From Tubulanus polymorphus (taxonomy: Eukaryota; Nemertea; Palaeonemertea; Tubulaniformes; Tubulanidae), in the NCBI RefSeq assembly GCF_964204645.1, contig NC_134033.1, positions 3,965,631 through 4,029,630 of the forward strand: a stretch of 64,000 nt of DNA. Reading direction: 5' to 3'. The notes below the pieces were generated by a model that searched no databases, was not told the origin of the DNA, and saw only the letters and a list, made by a program, of their open reading frames with translations. Made by a program: the position numbers and the translations under genes. This document shows, one piece after another, positions 36,196 through 48,304 of the stretch; within the stretch, counting starts at the first letter, position 1; each line of letters begins with the position of its first letter.

Positions 36196-37834
36196 ACTGC
36201 ACCAGACGTTAGATACATTCAATCAGCAGCCTTTCAATAGTGATCGCTTGAAGCGATGTGGTTCCATGGATACAAACTGATACCCGTATTAAGCGTACTT
36301 AATACAATGGATACTCGGTACCGTAAAACAGACGGGTTTGAACAGTTCATATTCGCTTACCTAAAGGAATTCAGTTGCTTATACGAAAACGGCAAAAGAT
36401 TTATGAAAAAGTCCTAACTTTAAATCGCGGTTGAGTTTGAATTTTTTTCCACATTGAAAGCGATTAAACCAAAATATTCAGTTAACGAAACTGGGTCCTA
36501 CATAAAACTAAAACATGGAGCATCCATTCGGCGCCTACCCCACAAAAGTGGTTGATAAGGGAAAACTATTTCCGTCATTTCCTGAGGATCGTACCAAAGC
36601 ATTATCTATAGGCTTACTCTTCAAGCTGTTCGTTGATAAACCCTCCCATAGTAAGAAAAGAGACGTTTCGACTCAATTCTGTGAGCCATTAAAAACAAAT
36701 TTCAAATTGTTCATCGTCCAGAAATAGTGGATAGGAGGAAAGTTAGTGTTCTATTCTGATAACTGATTAAGCGTGATCAAACAGAAGTATCTGTCAATCC
36801 AACTGTATCGTGACCGGAATTAAACTAGGAAAAATAGTCATAAACTATATACCTGTATAGCGAGCAACGCCCCAATATACTCGAATATAGTCATCTTTCG
36901 AAATTAAATCTGTTAAAGGGGTTAACATGATTAGATTGTGAGAGAAATAAATCTGCTATTCTGTTTAAATCACATATTGCGTGGTATATCCGTTGAGAGT
37001 CTGTCTTATCGGTAGCGATCATATTACCCAAGTGCATACCAGTTTTTGATACTTTGATAATATGACCTCGAAATAAAACATGTAATTTTCGAGGATTTTA
37101 ATCATGCCAGGGAAGAACAAGTAGATAAAATAGTGTATTAATATAGTCTTTTAAGCATCAACCTTGACTTCGTATTCTATTGAAAATTGATTGCATATAT
37201 CAATCATGATATTCAATGCTTATGATATTTTGCATGAGGTATATTGCACTTTATTTTACTTGGCAATTTCGTTTACCCGAATCGGTCACTATACGGTTCG
37301 ATGGTGGCTGAAAAATACTTTCATCCGGTGGCACATTTAGTAAAGTAGTATGGTATTTATTTTTCATTAGGTCGTTACATTATTACATTATTGATATCGC
37401 ATGATATACAGTGACAAAAATGTAACAAGAAAATGTGGGCATGCACGCACGCACGCACGCACGCACGCAACACGCACTACATCGGTGAATACATTCATAG
37501 ATAAATAAGTCGTCATCTATGTAATCGTCTATTTAAATTACACTGGCCAGCAAAGGGCTCACCGAGATCTCACCCTTAAATCCACACCTGAAGTAAATAC
37601 TATTGCATTCAACAAATGATCTACAATGAATCTAATAGCTACGAAAAAACACTAATTTATATGAATTGTGTAGATAAAGTAGTGATATAAAAACTGAATG
37701 GACCATAGGCCCAAAGGTCATCGTTAATATCTGTCCTTTGTTCTTTAGATTCATTACTAGAGTTTGGTGCGCGACCATGAACATTAAAACGATTCGTTTA
37801 AAAGCTCCTTTATTGCTATTGAAGTGTTCTTAAT
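36196..37834. repeat. Duplicated 3' flank of receptor copy C with a 540-bp insertion
   Basis: Sister of 26408-27563. Relative to that copy it has about 540 extra bases (about 36323-36861) after GATACTCGGTACCG, then resumes at GCAACGCCCCAATATACTCG. The extra block has a 70-codon ORF (36515-36727) without recognisable domains and no obvious target-site duplication. A CGCA tetramer run (37444-37468) exists only here. The AATAAA signal of copy C is at 37808-37813 on the minus strand. Confidence 0.8.
37444..37468 (+). repeat. (GCAC)n microsatellite
   Basis: About six perfect tetramers. The sister flank at 27130-27215 lacks them. Confidence 0.9.
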
Positions 37835-40800
37835 CTACTTCTTTTGTTGACGTTTATATCTCGTTCTAATTGATTTCATATCGATCGTCAGTATTGTATA
37901 AAGAAGCGGATTCAGAGACGAGTTGATCGGCAAAAATAGAACGGCCAGCCAAGCGGCCACCTGGTTCGGTATCTCGACCGAAAATACGGCGCAAAACTGA
38001 ACGATTATTATCGGTAGCCAGCAAAATAGATTACAAAGATTGATTACTAAACTCCTTCGCGCTAAAACCAGTTCGGTAGGATCGGCTCTACCCGAGCCCG
38101 ACCTACTTCCAGATACGAGTCTATACATCTGAGCGTACGTCGTCATTATCGTAGCCAATTTGGCCGCATTAAACAAGGCAAAAATAGCGAATGAATAGTG
38201 CCAGCCATCGACGTCGATCGTCAGTAAATTCATAGGCAAACAAACTCCGGTTGTACCATAAAAATTGTCTCCGAAGTAAGACGACGATGACAGCGGTAGA
38301 ATAGAAACTGTGATTATAACGAGCCAACACGTGCAGCAAATACCGATAACGTGTTTCGGAGTTATAATCGGACTTCTAGAAAACGGGTTGACGATATTTG
38401 AATATCTCTGACGCGTTAGAATTAAGAGAAAAGTTAAGGAACCTTCGCACGAAACGGTGACAATAACCCCGGCGAGACGACATAATGAGCTATCCGTCCA
38501 GGTTTCAGAATTCAGATAATATACGCCTTTGAACACGTGGTCAGCTCCCGCGATCAAAAACAAATAGACCGACATCAGAAAATCACAACCGGCAATATTT
38601 ATGATGAGGATATCTGAAGATGTGTTACGTGTTCCGGAGGATTCCATCCGCAAAGCTTGAACGCGAAATAAAATAACGATACTGTTAGCGAGAAAACTGA
38701 AAGATGCGATCATCCAGATGATGGATCTCAGTACAGCGTTACCCATCAGGTCAGAACAGGTGGAAAATTGATCAGCTTCGGGAAGACATCGGTCAACATT
38801 CGGTGCCATGCAGCAAAATTTGTAAGCATCCGAAGCGAGGTATTTCAATGATGTAAGATCGCCCAGAACGTTTCTTTCTACGGATATTACTTCGGAATTG
38901 TTGACGAGATCTAGAATTTCAAGTCCAACCAATCCGTAAAAAACATAGCTGGAAATATAATGTATTCTGTTACTGCTGATATTTAACGACTGTAATGCGG
39001 ATAAACCTTTAAATACATTTTCACCGAGAACCGATATAGAAAGTCCGTGAAGATCGAGAACAGTAAGTGACGTCAGACCTCGGAAACAACCGTCTTCTAA
39101 ATGTTGCAGCGGATTCCCGATAAGAAATAGTTCTTTTAAACCGATCAAACCTGCGAATGTATTAGCAGATAATGATGTTATGTGGTTGTGAGTAAGGTCT
39201 AATGTGTATAGATTGTTTAGATTAGAAAACGCGTTTGGAACGATGTTAGACAAATTATTTCCCGAAATATCGAGAAAACGAAGATAAATGAAAGAGTTGA
39301 ACGTCGACTCGTTAAATACGACTCGATTATTAGACAAAATCAAAACCCGAGTTGATTCTATAAAACGATCAGTGATATCTGATAAAAGAGCATTTTCACA
39401 ATCGATGAAATGACCCCGGCAATTACAACACTCAGGACACGTGACCTTACAGAATGACTCGTCATCCGAGTTATGTTTACAATTTACGACTCCGTCGCAA
39501 ACTTCAGATTGCGGAATACATCGATTTTCCTGGCCACATTTAAACATTCCCGGACACGACCAAGTCTCGCAGTTTTGTTCATCTTCTGAATTAGGACAAT
39601 CGGATCGACCGTCACAAACGTGTCTGATCGGTATACAGTAAGATGCCGGACATTTTACAGTACCAGCCGCGCATTCGAAGTCATTACACGCGAGTATATG
39701 TTCAAGATTTCTACATACCGGGAAACCAATCGGCATCCTTTCTAAAATACACCTTTCGTGTCGGGAATAACAGCGAGGAGAATTGAACGAACATCTTTGT
39801 TCATCCGATTCCTTACACAGATCTGTGAAACGAGTCGTACAGTGATTGTCATTATTACAGTAAACCTCGGGATTCATTGTCATATTAGTGACCAATTCGT
39901 CTTCTTCGAGACTTCCGCTACAATCCACGACACCATCCCGATACAACTGAGAACTAATACATTCACCGTCCGCGCACGAGAACACCTGACAAAGTTTGGC
40001 AGTGCATCCGATCTCATCGGAACCGTCTTTACAGTTGGCTAGTCCGTCACATCGTTTATAACTATCGATGCATTGGTGATTGGAACAGCGATATTGCGTA
40101 GATAGACACGGTGGATGATAACACGAGTTCTCATCCGAGCCATCGACGCAATCTCTCATAAAGTCACAGAAACTGCTAATCGATATAACTTGTCCATCGT
40201 TACAGCGGAACTGACTGTGTAAATTGATATCCGTACAATCGAGTTCATCTTCACCGTGCTGACAGTCGTTTCTGGTATCGCATACGCGATGGTCGCTGAT
40301 ACATCTTTGATCGTTACATTCAAACTGCCACGATTTACAACCGCTTATAGAAGCTAACTCTTCACCAGTTACATTATAGGTGCATAACACGGAATGTACT
40401 TTATCTTTTGTATCATCGAAAGGTTTCAATAACCATTTAACCGATTGAATATAAGTAAATTCATTAATGGTCACCATTGGTTTGATAACTTTAAACCCGT
40501 CTCGGTCCATCGTCAGAATAGCGCCATATTGATGTCTATATTGAAATTCGTTGATCAAATTTTTCAAGTCACTTTCTGTATTTGAGGTGATTCTTACTAT
40601 TTCGGCGCGGATGCTGTGACACATTTCTCTAGCACTCCGAATATTTAAACCTCGATTGTTTTTCCAGTCGGTTAGTATTTGATAACATTGTCCGTAAATA
40701 GTTACCCAACCTCGTGGACAGGTTGAATTAGTTAAAGGTACATCGGGAATCATTTGATCTATGGTTTTATTTAAGTCTGTATTTGTTGAATTGTTCGCAT

Positions 40801-43800
40801 CGTTTATCGTTGAATTGTGTTCATTTTTGATGTCGATTCTCTCAGATTCACAAATGAATGTCGTGTGCGTCTCCTCGATTTGACACGGGAATCGAACCCA
40901 GTTCGCCGATCCTCGTGGATTATTCAGTATCATCGCCGTACACGGCATATTGACGTCATTTATCGGTTGTTTTCTTAGCGGAGATATCAATCCTCGAATA
41001 ACTTCTGGTATCGTTTCATTAATAACAGGTTTATACCACTCTGTGTAGCTCAATGGTTTACCGCCAGTCCACGTGTAATAACCATCATCCTGTTTCGTGA
41101 AGAAAATTAAACATATCGTAATTTTTAAAAAACCTTTATATTCTAATTCATAATTGTATACATTAGTCTTACCTGCCATTTCAATCCAATCATCATTATG
41201 AGCGCTTTTAATGTGTACACCAATCGGAGAAGTTCTGTAGCGAATAATCTTTTGATGGAAATCATTTCCTGTTCTGAGTTGATACTGAGTAGATGTCCCG
41301 CGTACTTCTGTCTACAGTATATTTCAGCGTTCTCCCAATTCAGACGTTCATCTCTGATGAATTTGATGCAAGAAATTCCGGAATCCAGAAATCCTTGTTT
41401 ACAGTAGAAATCATCGAAATGTTTAATCGGTAACGACTCGTGTAACGTGTATTGTATTTGAAATATCGGAATGAAATTGTTTACTTCAAAACGCAAAGTA
41501 TTATCTATTAAACTATAAAATATAAGTCCACGAACCGCGTTATTTTCACATATTTTAGTTTCATGTCGAGTGTGAAAGCGTTCGTAAATTATTGATTGTT
41601 TCAAAATGATCGGATCATTCTCACCTACGCTGTTTGTTTCACATGAAACGGATCCAATAGATTTGACAATAAATCTGAAATATTGAAATATATTTTGTTG
41701 TATCGGGTTTTCAAATTTATATGAAATAGATTTTGATGTACGTACTGCCCAACCCGGGTAGTTCGGTGACTGCACGAGTCCACATTTATCTTTAGTAGTA
41801 ACTGGAAGACGGGATCCAAGATATCCAAAACTATCGGCTTTTTTCACTCCTAGACATTTACGACGTAGTTTAACTATTAGTTGTCGCTGCCAGAATACAA
41901 ACCCATATGTGAAATCTACAGTGTTTAATACGAGACTGTTATTAAGAAACTGATTACTCAAACTCAGAAACTGATCACATCGCCATGACATCTTGAGAAA
42001 ACATCGGTCAATTTGATATTCGTGTTCTGATAATATGTGAATATTTTTCGAGCGAAGGCGTCGATTTTCAGGTGTAATCACGAGACAGTGTGACGTCATA
42101 TTGATCTGACGTTCTTCATCCTGTAGAACATAACCGTCACAATCAGTAGGAGCAAATTTAAGAGATGAGCTACCGAATCTTAACTGATTGTTATAGTAAT
42201 AAGCGTATGCTACTACAGTAACCGGTCCACCTGTTGTAATCAGGCTGACGACAGATCGACCGGAGAATGAATCAGGACAATACGGACCATAGCGTCTAGC
42301 TGTGAAATTACTACCATCAAATATATAAAAACCAGCTCGATCACAGTTTTCTGATAGCACTGTTAGTTTCAACTGTTCTTCATAGATGTTCACTTTCCAG
42401 TTTAGTTGTAATGTCGTTACACGATACAATGTATTCTTTGTTCTCGGGAACAATCGATTATCTGATATTGAGTTTGTGAGTGAATGCTGGAATATAAGAG
42501 AATTGATTACAACATTGAACGTTTACAATACGACAATTTCAAACCAATCACAACCTGAAAATATCGATAATAGTTCTCCTTGTAATCCAAACTAAATCTA
42601 AATTCTTCCACTAATCATCATAATTACTCTGCGTAAACAACAAGTGCGTCCGAATATATTGTAATTTGGGTCACACATAACATTGTTATTCCAATTTTCT
42701 CGGTAAAGTTTCGCTGGTCAAAATCATAGATTATTACAATGATTCTATTACACGAACCTAATTTACAAATCACTGTAATAAACTTACCGATATCTGTGGC
42801 TTGTTGACGTAGACGTCTGATATTGTCATCGATTTCGCTTCAAATTCTATTTTCAAATTCGATCTTAAAAAATCCGATGTCGTTAAAACGCACAGAATCA
42901 CGACAAATCCGTCTGATTTTACCCTCAGGGATTCAAGATGGTTAAAACTGAGTAAAATATCAGTTCTCACAATACGTAACCCTTCCTGTTTATATACACC
43001 AACGACACCTGGTGACGAGACGAGATCACGTGTCCAGTTGAAGACGACGTACTGCAGAACATCGACTGTGATAGACCAGCAGTATAAGTGTTTAGACTGA
43101 GTTACTATATGTGGTATTCCATCAATTGTAGTGAGCAGTCCTGATTTATTATAGACTTGAATTAACGGGTTAGAGATGTTCCAATCTGATATTTTGTAAA
43201 CTTGCACAAGTAACTTTGACTTAAACCAAGATCTACTTGAAATGAATTCAATACGTGCTTTATTAGTTTTAGTATAAAACGATGAAGGTGGATGTCCGGT
43301 TTGTTCTCGTGTAAGAGCTATAGGTTCACTGGTGCTGTTCCATCCGTCGTAAATTTGAGGACGAGGTTTCATCGGATCCTCACCTGGTCTTAATCTGAAA
43401 TCTATCTGTAAAAACGTTAAATTCATTGCGAACCCGTCTGGCATCCCGATCCATTCTAACAACAATTTACATCGCCGGGTAGAAATCATGAATTTATAAC
43501 CTGTTTGAGTTGGTAATTCTTTTACTGTATGTTTGTGACATGTATGTACGATTTTCAAGCGACTCTGTTCCTCAAAACGATATATGATATAAACCCGACT
43601 ACCTCGCGCTCCATCGACGTTACTCCTAAACAACAACGAAATCAAACCGTTACTGCGGATATCTAATTGTTTTCTTCCGGTAGCGCAGAGTTTGTTGTCG
43701 GACTCGCCGACGAGAAGGTAGTTTTCGTTACAGAATATCGACGGCTCGATTTCGTAGTAAACTTGAACGAGAAAACTTCCCGGTAAAGAGCTGTTGACGA

Positions 43801-44014
43801 ACCAACGACATTCGACACCGCGCACTAACGACGGATAGTTCGGTGAAACGATGTAACCAGACGTAGAATCGACGGAGTATTGAGTGTTGTTACAAGATGA
43901 ACTGACTGTAACAGACGCGGCTTCCTCGACAGAGTTTGCGCGATCAGCCCGCGTAAATATACAGTCTCCGCAAGCGATCAGTAAAACTACGAACAACGCT
44001 TTCATTCGCTGCAT
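37835..44014 (-). CDS. Receptor copy C: CUB / C-type lectin / LDLa / LRR rhodopsin-like GPCR (GRL101-like)
   Basis: Exons 42788-44014, 41173-42486 and 37835-41089 join in phase 0 to about 1931 residues, starting at the ATG at 44014. Architecture as in copy A, with the full LDLa, LRR and 7TM series intact and the tail RTRYKRQQKK. Exon 2 is 39 nt shorter than in A and B owing to in-frame losses in the CUB region (around LRFGSSSLKF and IIYERFHTRHETK). The CTLD1 junction reads IGLKWQ then DDGYYTWTGGKPLSYTEW across the last intron, giving a good lectin WIGL/W-W pattern. With its shared 3' flank it is the closest sister of copy B. It probably acts at the cell surface; the ligand is unknown. It could serve sensing of microbes or of secreted ligands, but this is inference from the domains. 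Confidence 0.9.
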
Positions 44015-44538
44015 ATTGAACACAATTCACGCTTCAAAACTAACACATTTCTAACTCTTTCCAAGTTTGCGCGATATTTCTCATAAGAGTCGCTGCAAAG
44101 TAATGACGAGTTGTCAAGTTGTCAGAAGTTGACGAATGGATCGAGTCCAATTATTTTGTAAAAAGATCTCCCATCAAACTGGCGCCAGTCTCGTATTTCT
44201 GTTACTTTCACCTGCGCTCGGTTTCGCAGTAATTACCGTGGTTTCTAAATTTAGACGTGTTTCAATATATCGTGTTTATAATCATGTGCAATTATTTCTC
44301 TAAAAATATTTACTTTCTCTCCCGAACTGCGTTCAGTTTGTGATAATATTCTATGACATTTTCTATCTTTACCTCAAAATATTCTGCGTCTCTGTAAAAC
44401 ACTTCGTCAATATCTGTTTTGACTAAATTCGCTCTACAGTCAATATAATAACTGAGTTGAAGCTAAGTGAAGCGCGTGGATATCTGATTGTGGTGAGTAA
44501 GGTCTTGTTTGGAACAGATTGTTTTGAAGAAACAATAG

Positions 44539-44575
44539 CAACCAAGTAAGACGGGGATCACAGCGGTAGATCCGG
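44539..44575 (-). pseudogene. 7TM relic upstream of copy C (cut short)
   Basis: Only the first block (AAGTAAGACGGGGATCACAG) survives. It is cut at about 44573 by the start of the 0.5-kb dispersed repeat. Confidence 0.5.
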
Positions 44576-45090
44576 AATCTACACCTCGGAATACATCTTC
44601 CTACCAAGTTTAGAAGGAATCAGAGAAAAATTTTTTTTCGCCGAAAAAAAACTCCTGGACTTACACCTTAGATGTTTGCCGTTTTTAGCCAAAAAATCGA
44701 ATCCGTTCGATTTGCTTAAAATTTAAGTCCTAAATATTTTCGGGGGTGCTGATTCCAAATCTGCAATCAGATTTCAAATATCTCAAAAACCCTGGGGTCC
44801 AGGGCCTTTTTAAAATTTAAGGGGTACCCGTAAGAATTCGAATTTCTCATTTTTGAGGCCTCGGATCCTAAGAATTCTTTCAGATTTGTGATCAGCACCC
44901 CAGAATACATGTCTATACTAAATTTCTCCGAAATTGGAGACAAAAAATATTTGACCCCTAACCCTCGTTTTGGGGGGTACCTTAGATTGCCATTTCTATG
45001 ATACACCAGTAACTAGACTTAACTCTAACATAACTCAAATTTATTAAGTTTCATGTATATTTTTAGGATGTTTGTCATCAATATGGCGGA
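44576..45090. repeat. 0.5-kb dispersed repeat D, copy 1
   Basis: Direct duplicate of 48896-49425, from CCGGAATCTACACC to GTTTGTCATCAATATGG. It contains degenerate sub-blocks around GATCAGCACCCCAGAATACA and GACAAAAAATATTTG. No coding function seen. The ORF at 44767-45006 is incidental. Confidence 0.8.
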
Positions 45091-45182
45091 ACTATTGACG
45101 GTTGTTATGGTGGTGACGATTCCCCCTTTACCTACAATCAGTAGAGAATTGATTTGAACATTATACAGACATTGATGCAGTG

Positions 45183-45267
45183 GAGCAGATGGACCAAGAT
45201 GAACCAGGACGAACCCCAATAAACTAGGATGAACCAGGACGAACCCAGATAAACCAAGATGAACCAA
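45183..45267 (+). repeat. Short GATGAACCAGGACGAACC repeat
   Basis: Four to five imperfect units of about 18-26 bp built from AGATGAACCA and GGACGAACCC. Confidence 0.7.
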
Positions 45268-45556
45268 GTAGAGTTGTGACTTGGAAGAAATGCTAGAAAT
45301 TGATGTCTCATTTTAATAGTTATCAATAGGTACGTAGGCAATCGAGGCTGGAGACATGCTAGTACAAAGGGAATCGGATTTCTATTCTTAAGCCTAGTTA
45401 CTGTGTGAAACTCCCTGGCCCTGCTCCCTCTCTCTATCAATCCCTAGCCTAGCATCTAGAATGATGTTACATTGTTTACAATGTTATTATATTGTAGATA
45501 ACAATGATCTGTACGTGTGGGGTAGAAATTAACATGGCTCCTTAGGTTTAGGAAAC

Positions 45557-45583
45557 ATGGACGATCAATTCTTTCCGTTTAAG
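45557..45583 (+). other. Possible first coding exon (MDDQFFPFK)
   Basis: ATG in good context (GGAAACATGG) opens nine codons ending exactly at a consensus donor AAG/GTAAGT. No downstream exon could be matched in the next kilobases, so this stays a weak candidate. Confidence 0.2.
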
Positions 45584-45590
45584 GTAAGTC

Positions 45591-46223
45591 TCAATTTCTC
45601 AAGATTTAAAACACTCCTAAAGCACCACTCACTCAAAATTTTTGGTTTATTTCTACTAGACGGTGCAAAGAGTTGTCGGCTTTTAACTCAAAAACAGTAA
45701 ACCTTGTCTTACTGAAACGGAGACTTGCAAAATTTATACTTGCTAAGCAAAAATCTGAGTGGAGGATCAGAAAATTCCATTAGAAAGTGAGAAAATGATT
45801 TCATTTCCGTCTGAATTCGACAAAAGTCCAGGAGTTTTTAGACATTTCCGAGTTAGATTGCTAGGTTTTAATTCTCGACCACAGAACTTGAATCATCAGT
45901 CAATGGGATATCACTGGTATCACATTGATTCAAGTTAGGAACAGACTCTACTGTACTGTAATAACATAGCGCACCAGAAACAACATGTGTGATACTGATG
46001 CATCATAAATCTGATATCTGATATTGTAAATATGATTTCAGGTCGTGATTCCTGGGTTAATTCAGTCAGTTCATTGCGGAGTTGATCACATGTTCGCTTT
46101 ATGCAAGACTTTTATTTGATATTTAACTCTGATGCACATTTTTCACTGAAAGAAAGAAATTTCACAATAAATTGATTATTCACTAATTTTGTGGTGGTTG
46201 TAACTGATTTTCTGTTCTAGTTT
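45591..46223. other. Intergenic, no gene seen
   Basis: AT-rich sequence without recognisable features. Confidence 0.5.
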
Positions 46224-46322
46224 AAGTGGAATCTCGTTGATATGAATCTTGTGGGATGCAATTGTTGAATCAAACTGGTTTCGTCTTTACACAGATTTGT
46301 CGTATTAACGAGGTTCAACTGA
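46224..46322. mobile_element. Short pogo-like MITE remnant
   Basis: Ends read AAGTGGAATCTCGTTGATAT and, inverted, AGTTGAACCTCGTTAATACG. This is the same terminal type as the element at 17323-17492, shortened to about 100 bp. Confidence 0.45.
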
Positions 46323-46739
46323 AGTTTTTCCAGTTGTTTGCGCCAATTTGTGGTTGGGAGAGTTTGATTTTAACCCTGACCAAGAAGGGTCGACCTTAAT
46401 AGGAGGTTTAATGGTTCACGTGCTGCAACTTTAATGGTAGCGTTGGATGAATGCACTTTTTTGGAGCATAAAATTTAATTTGCTTTAGATTCTGTCTGTG
46501 GCATGTGAGTCTACCTCTTTACCGCTTTATGCAATTAGATTCCGTTGACAGAAGAGTTCTATCAAAAATGGCTTGAAAATCGTTTTAAAAAGATCCCCTT
46601 TCCAAAAGCTTAAAAATTAATTGAATTATTCATAGAAAACGGAATCGTGGTGAATAATGAACGAAATTCGGCTAAAATAATATCTGTATTACTTGCATGC
46701 CACAGTAAGATTGCAAGGCTGGGTAAGATATCAACCGTA

Positions 46740-47344
46740 CAGTGCTGCCCCTATGAATAACGACAGCGGAATTTCTGTGAACTAAAATAGCGCCGCCGGA
46801 ATATGAATTTCCCAATTACGTACAATACGGACCAGTGTGGCACCTAATTCTATTAAATATGATACTATGAATACTCTATAATTTTTTAATGAAATTTTCT
46901 TATTTTTTAGGTAACGATATTCAATTTTGATAGCTAAAATTCACTTTCTTATCAATTAATTAGTATTTATATTCAGAATAAGTTATTCATTTATATTTTT
47001 GAATGATAATTTATCATCTGATTTGACAAAATTTCCATATTTTTTCTTCGATATATTTTAATTGCGCGCAAATAATCAGGGAACATTCAAACACCTGTCG
47101 CTCTCTGCCAGACGATACTAAAAATATCCCGATTCAAATTTACTCTTTTAAGGTTAATTCTCTTATAGAATAATTGTTTGGTTCAAACGTTTCAGAGCAG
47201 TTGAAAGATTTTGAGAATTCCCTCGGAATCCGGCCCGCAAATCGGTAATTAGTTCGTCCACTACGGCCGTCCGAAGACTCTGGCAAGCGAGTTTTAAGTT
47301 AGTTCACGTTTTCCCCGCTATCGTTATATGTAGGGGCAGCACTA
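46740..47344. mobile_element. 0.6-kb TIR element (MITE-like)
   Basis: Terminal inverted repeats of at least 28 bp: CAGTGCTGCCCCTATGAATA on the left against CTAGTGCTGCCCCTACATAT read from the right end. Both continue into ATAACGA(C/T)AGCGG, and further similarity (GTGAACTAA) extends to about 55 bp. TA lies at both outer borders. The interior is AT-rich without an ORF. Confidence 0.65.
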
Positions 47345-47425
47345 GACGGTCGACATGGAAATCGCGCACTGTGGAGCACGCTCAATTCAATCTCTAATTC
47401 TTTATTTACAATGAAACTAAGTCTC

Positions 47426-47881
47426 TCAATTGATAAAGACTTTAAAGCCACAATGATTCCCATCGTACGAGCTTTGATATTGGTTTAAAAGATAAGAATT
47501 CATGAGATTTCGTGCCCTCACAGACACTCGGACTTTACAGACACGTCCACCACAGGGACCTGGAGTCAAGTGTTTAACGGTAACCTTGTCCTTGCTGTGG
47601 TCACTTTCACTTGGCCGTTTAAAGTAAGACATACGTAAGAATAAGAATTCACAAGATTTCATGTCCTCAGGGACACATAGGGGGACCTCACAGACACAGG
47701 GACCTCGGCACTCAGTGTCAATAACCACTTTCACTAGCCAGGCGGCGCCGCATGCACGACATGGTGCAGGTGATAGTTTCACAAATCTTGATGAGCTGTT
47801 GTTACAATTCCTGTTAATTCCTCCTCTTTTCCACATGTTCAGCAGGTTACCATCACCAGCTGAATCGACCAGTTTCACCAT
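47426..47881 (-). CDS. Hypothetical Cys-rich ORF, 151 codons
   Basis: ATG at 47881 (MVKLVDSAGDGN) to a stop at 47426. The sequence has clustered cysteines (APCRACGAAW, ECRGPCVCEVPLCVPE, PGPCGGRVCKV) and an internal twofold repeat: KVVIDTECRGPCVCEV aligns with KVTVKHLTPGPCGGRVCKV, and both are followed by a (N/F)-x-SY/LL-like stretch. No signal peptide or known domain is evident, and no splice partner was found. The repeat is also visible at DNA level (AAGAATTCA-CA/TG-AGATTTC-TG, CAGACAC), so it could be a decayed tandem repeat that happens to be open. Real coding status is uncertain. Confidence 0.3.
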   Translation of the reverse strand: MVKLVDSAGDGNLLNMWKRGGINRNCNNSSSRFVKLSPAPCRACGAAWLVKVVIDTECRGPCVCEVPLCVPEDMKSCEFLFLRMSYFKRPSESDHSKDKVTVKHLTPGPCGGRVCKVRVSVRARNLMNSYLLNQYQSSYDGNHCGFKVFIN

Positions 47882-48139
47882 CTTACTCCCACAGTGGCCG
47901 AGTATATCAGTTACGTAAAAACAATCTGTTAATCCAGTAAAGTTGTGAAAACTTTTGCATAAGCCTTTACTAGTATGTCTGAGAGTTTGAGTTTGAGTTT
48001 GTTAATGTGTTTTTCTAGAGACTGTTTCAGTTTCATATTTCAGGTTTTCCTCTCTGGACTGTCGTTGCTAAACTTCATCACAAATACTGGATATGGACTT
48101 CAACTGAAATTCTTCAGTTTTACTTCTTCAGTCAACTTC

Positions 48140-48304
48140 TTCCGGACTAGTGAACTTACCGGACTACTAGTGAACTAACCAGACTGTATGTGAACTTACC
48201 GGACTACATGTGAACTATATGTGCTCTAACCGGACTACTAGTGAACTAACTGGACTACATGTGAACTTACCAAACTACATGTGAACTAACTGGACTAAAA
48301 GTCG
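48140..48304 (+). repeat. About 20-bp minisatellite (GTGAACTAACYGGACTACTA)
   Basis: Seven to eight imperfect units alternating ACTAGTGAACT and ACATGTGAACT with CCGGACT; one spot inserts extra bases. Confidence 0.8.
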
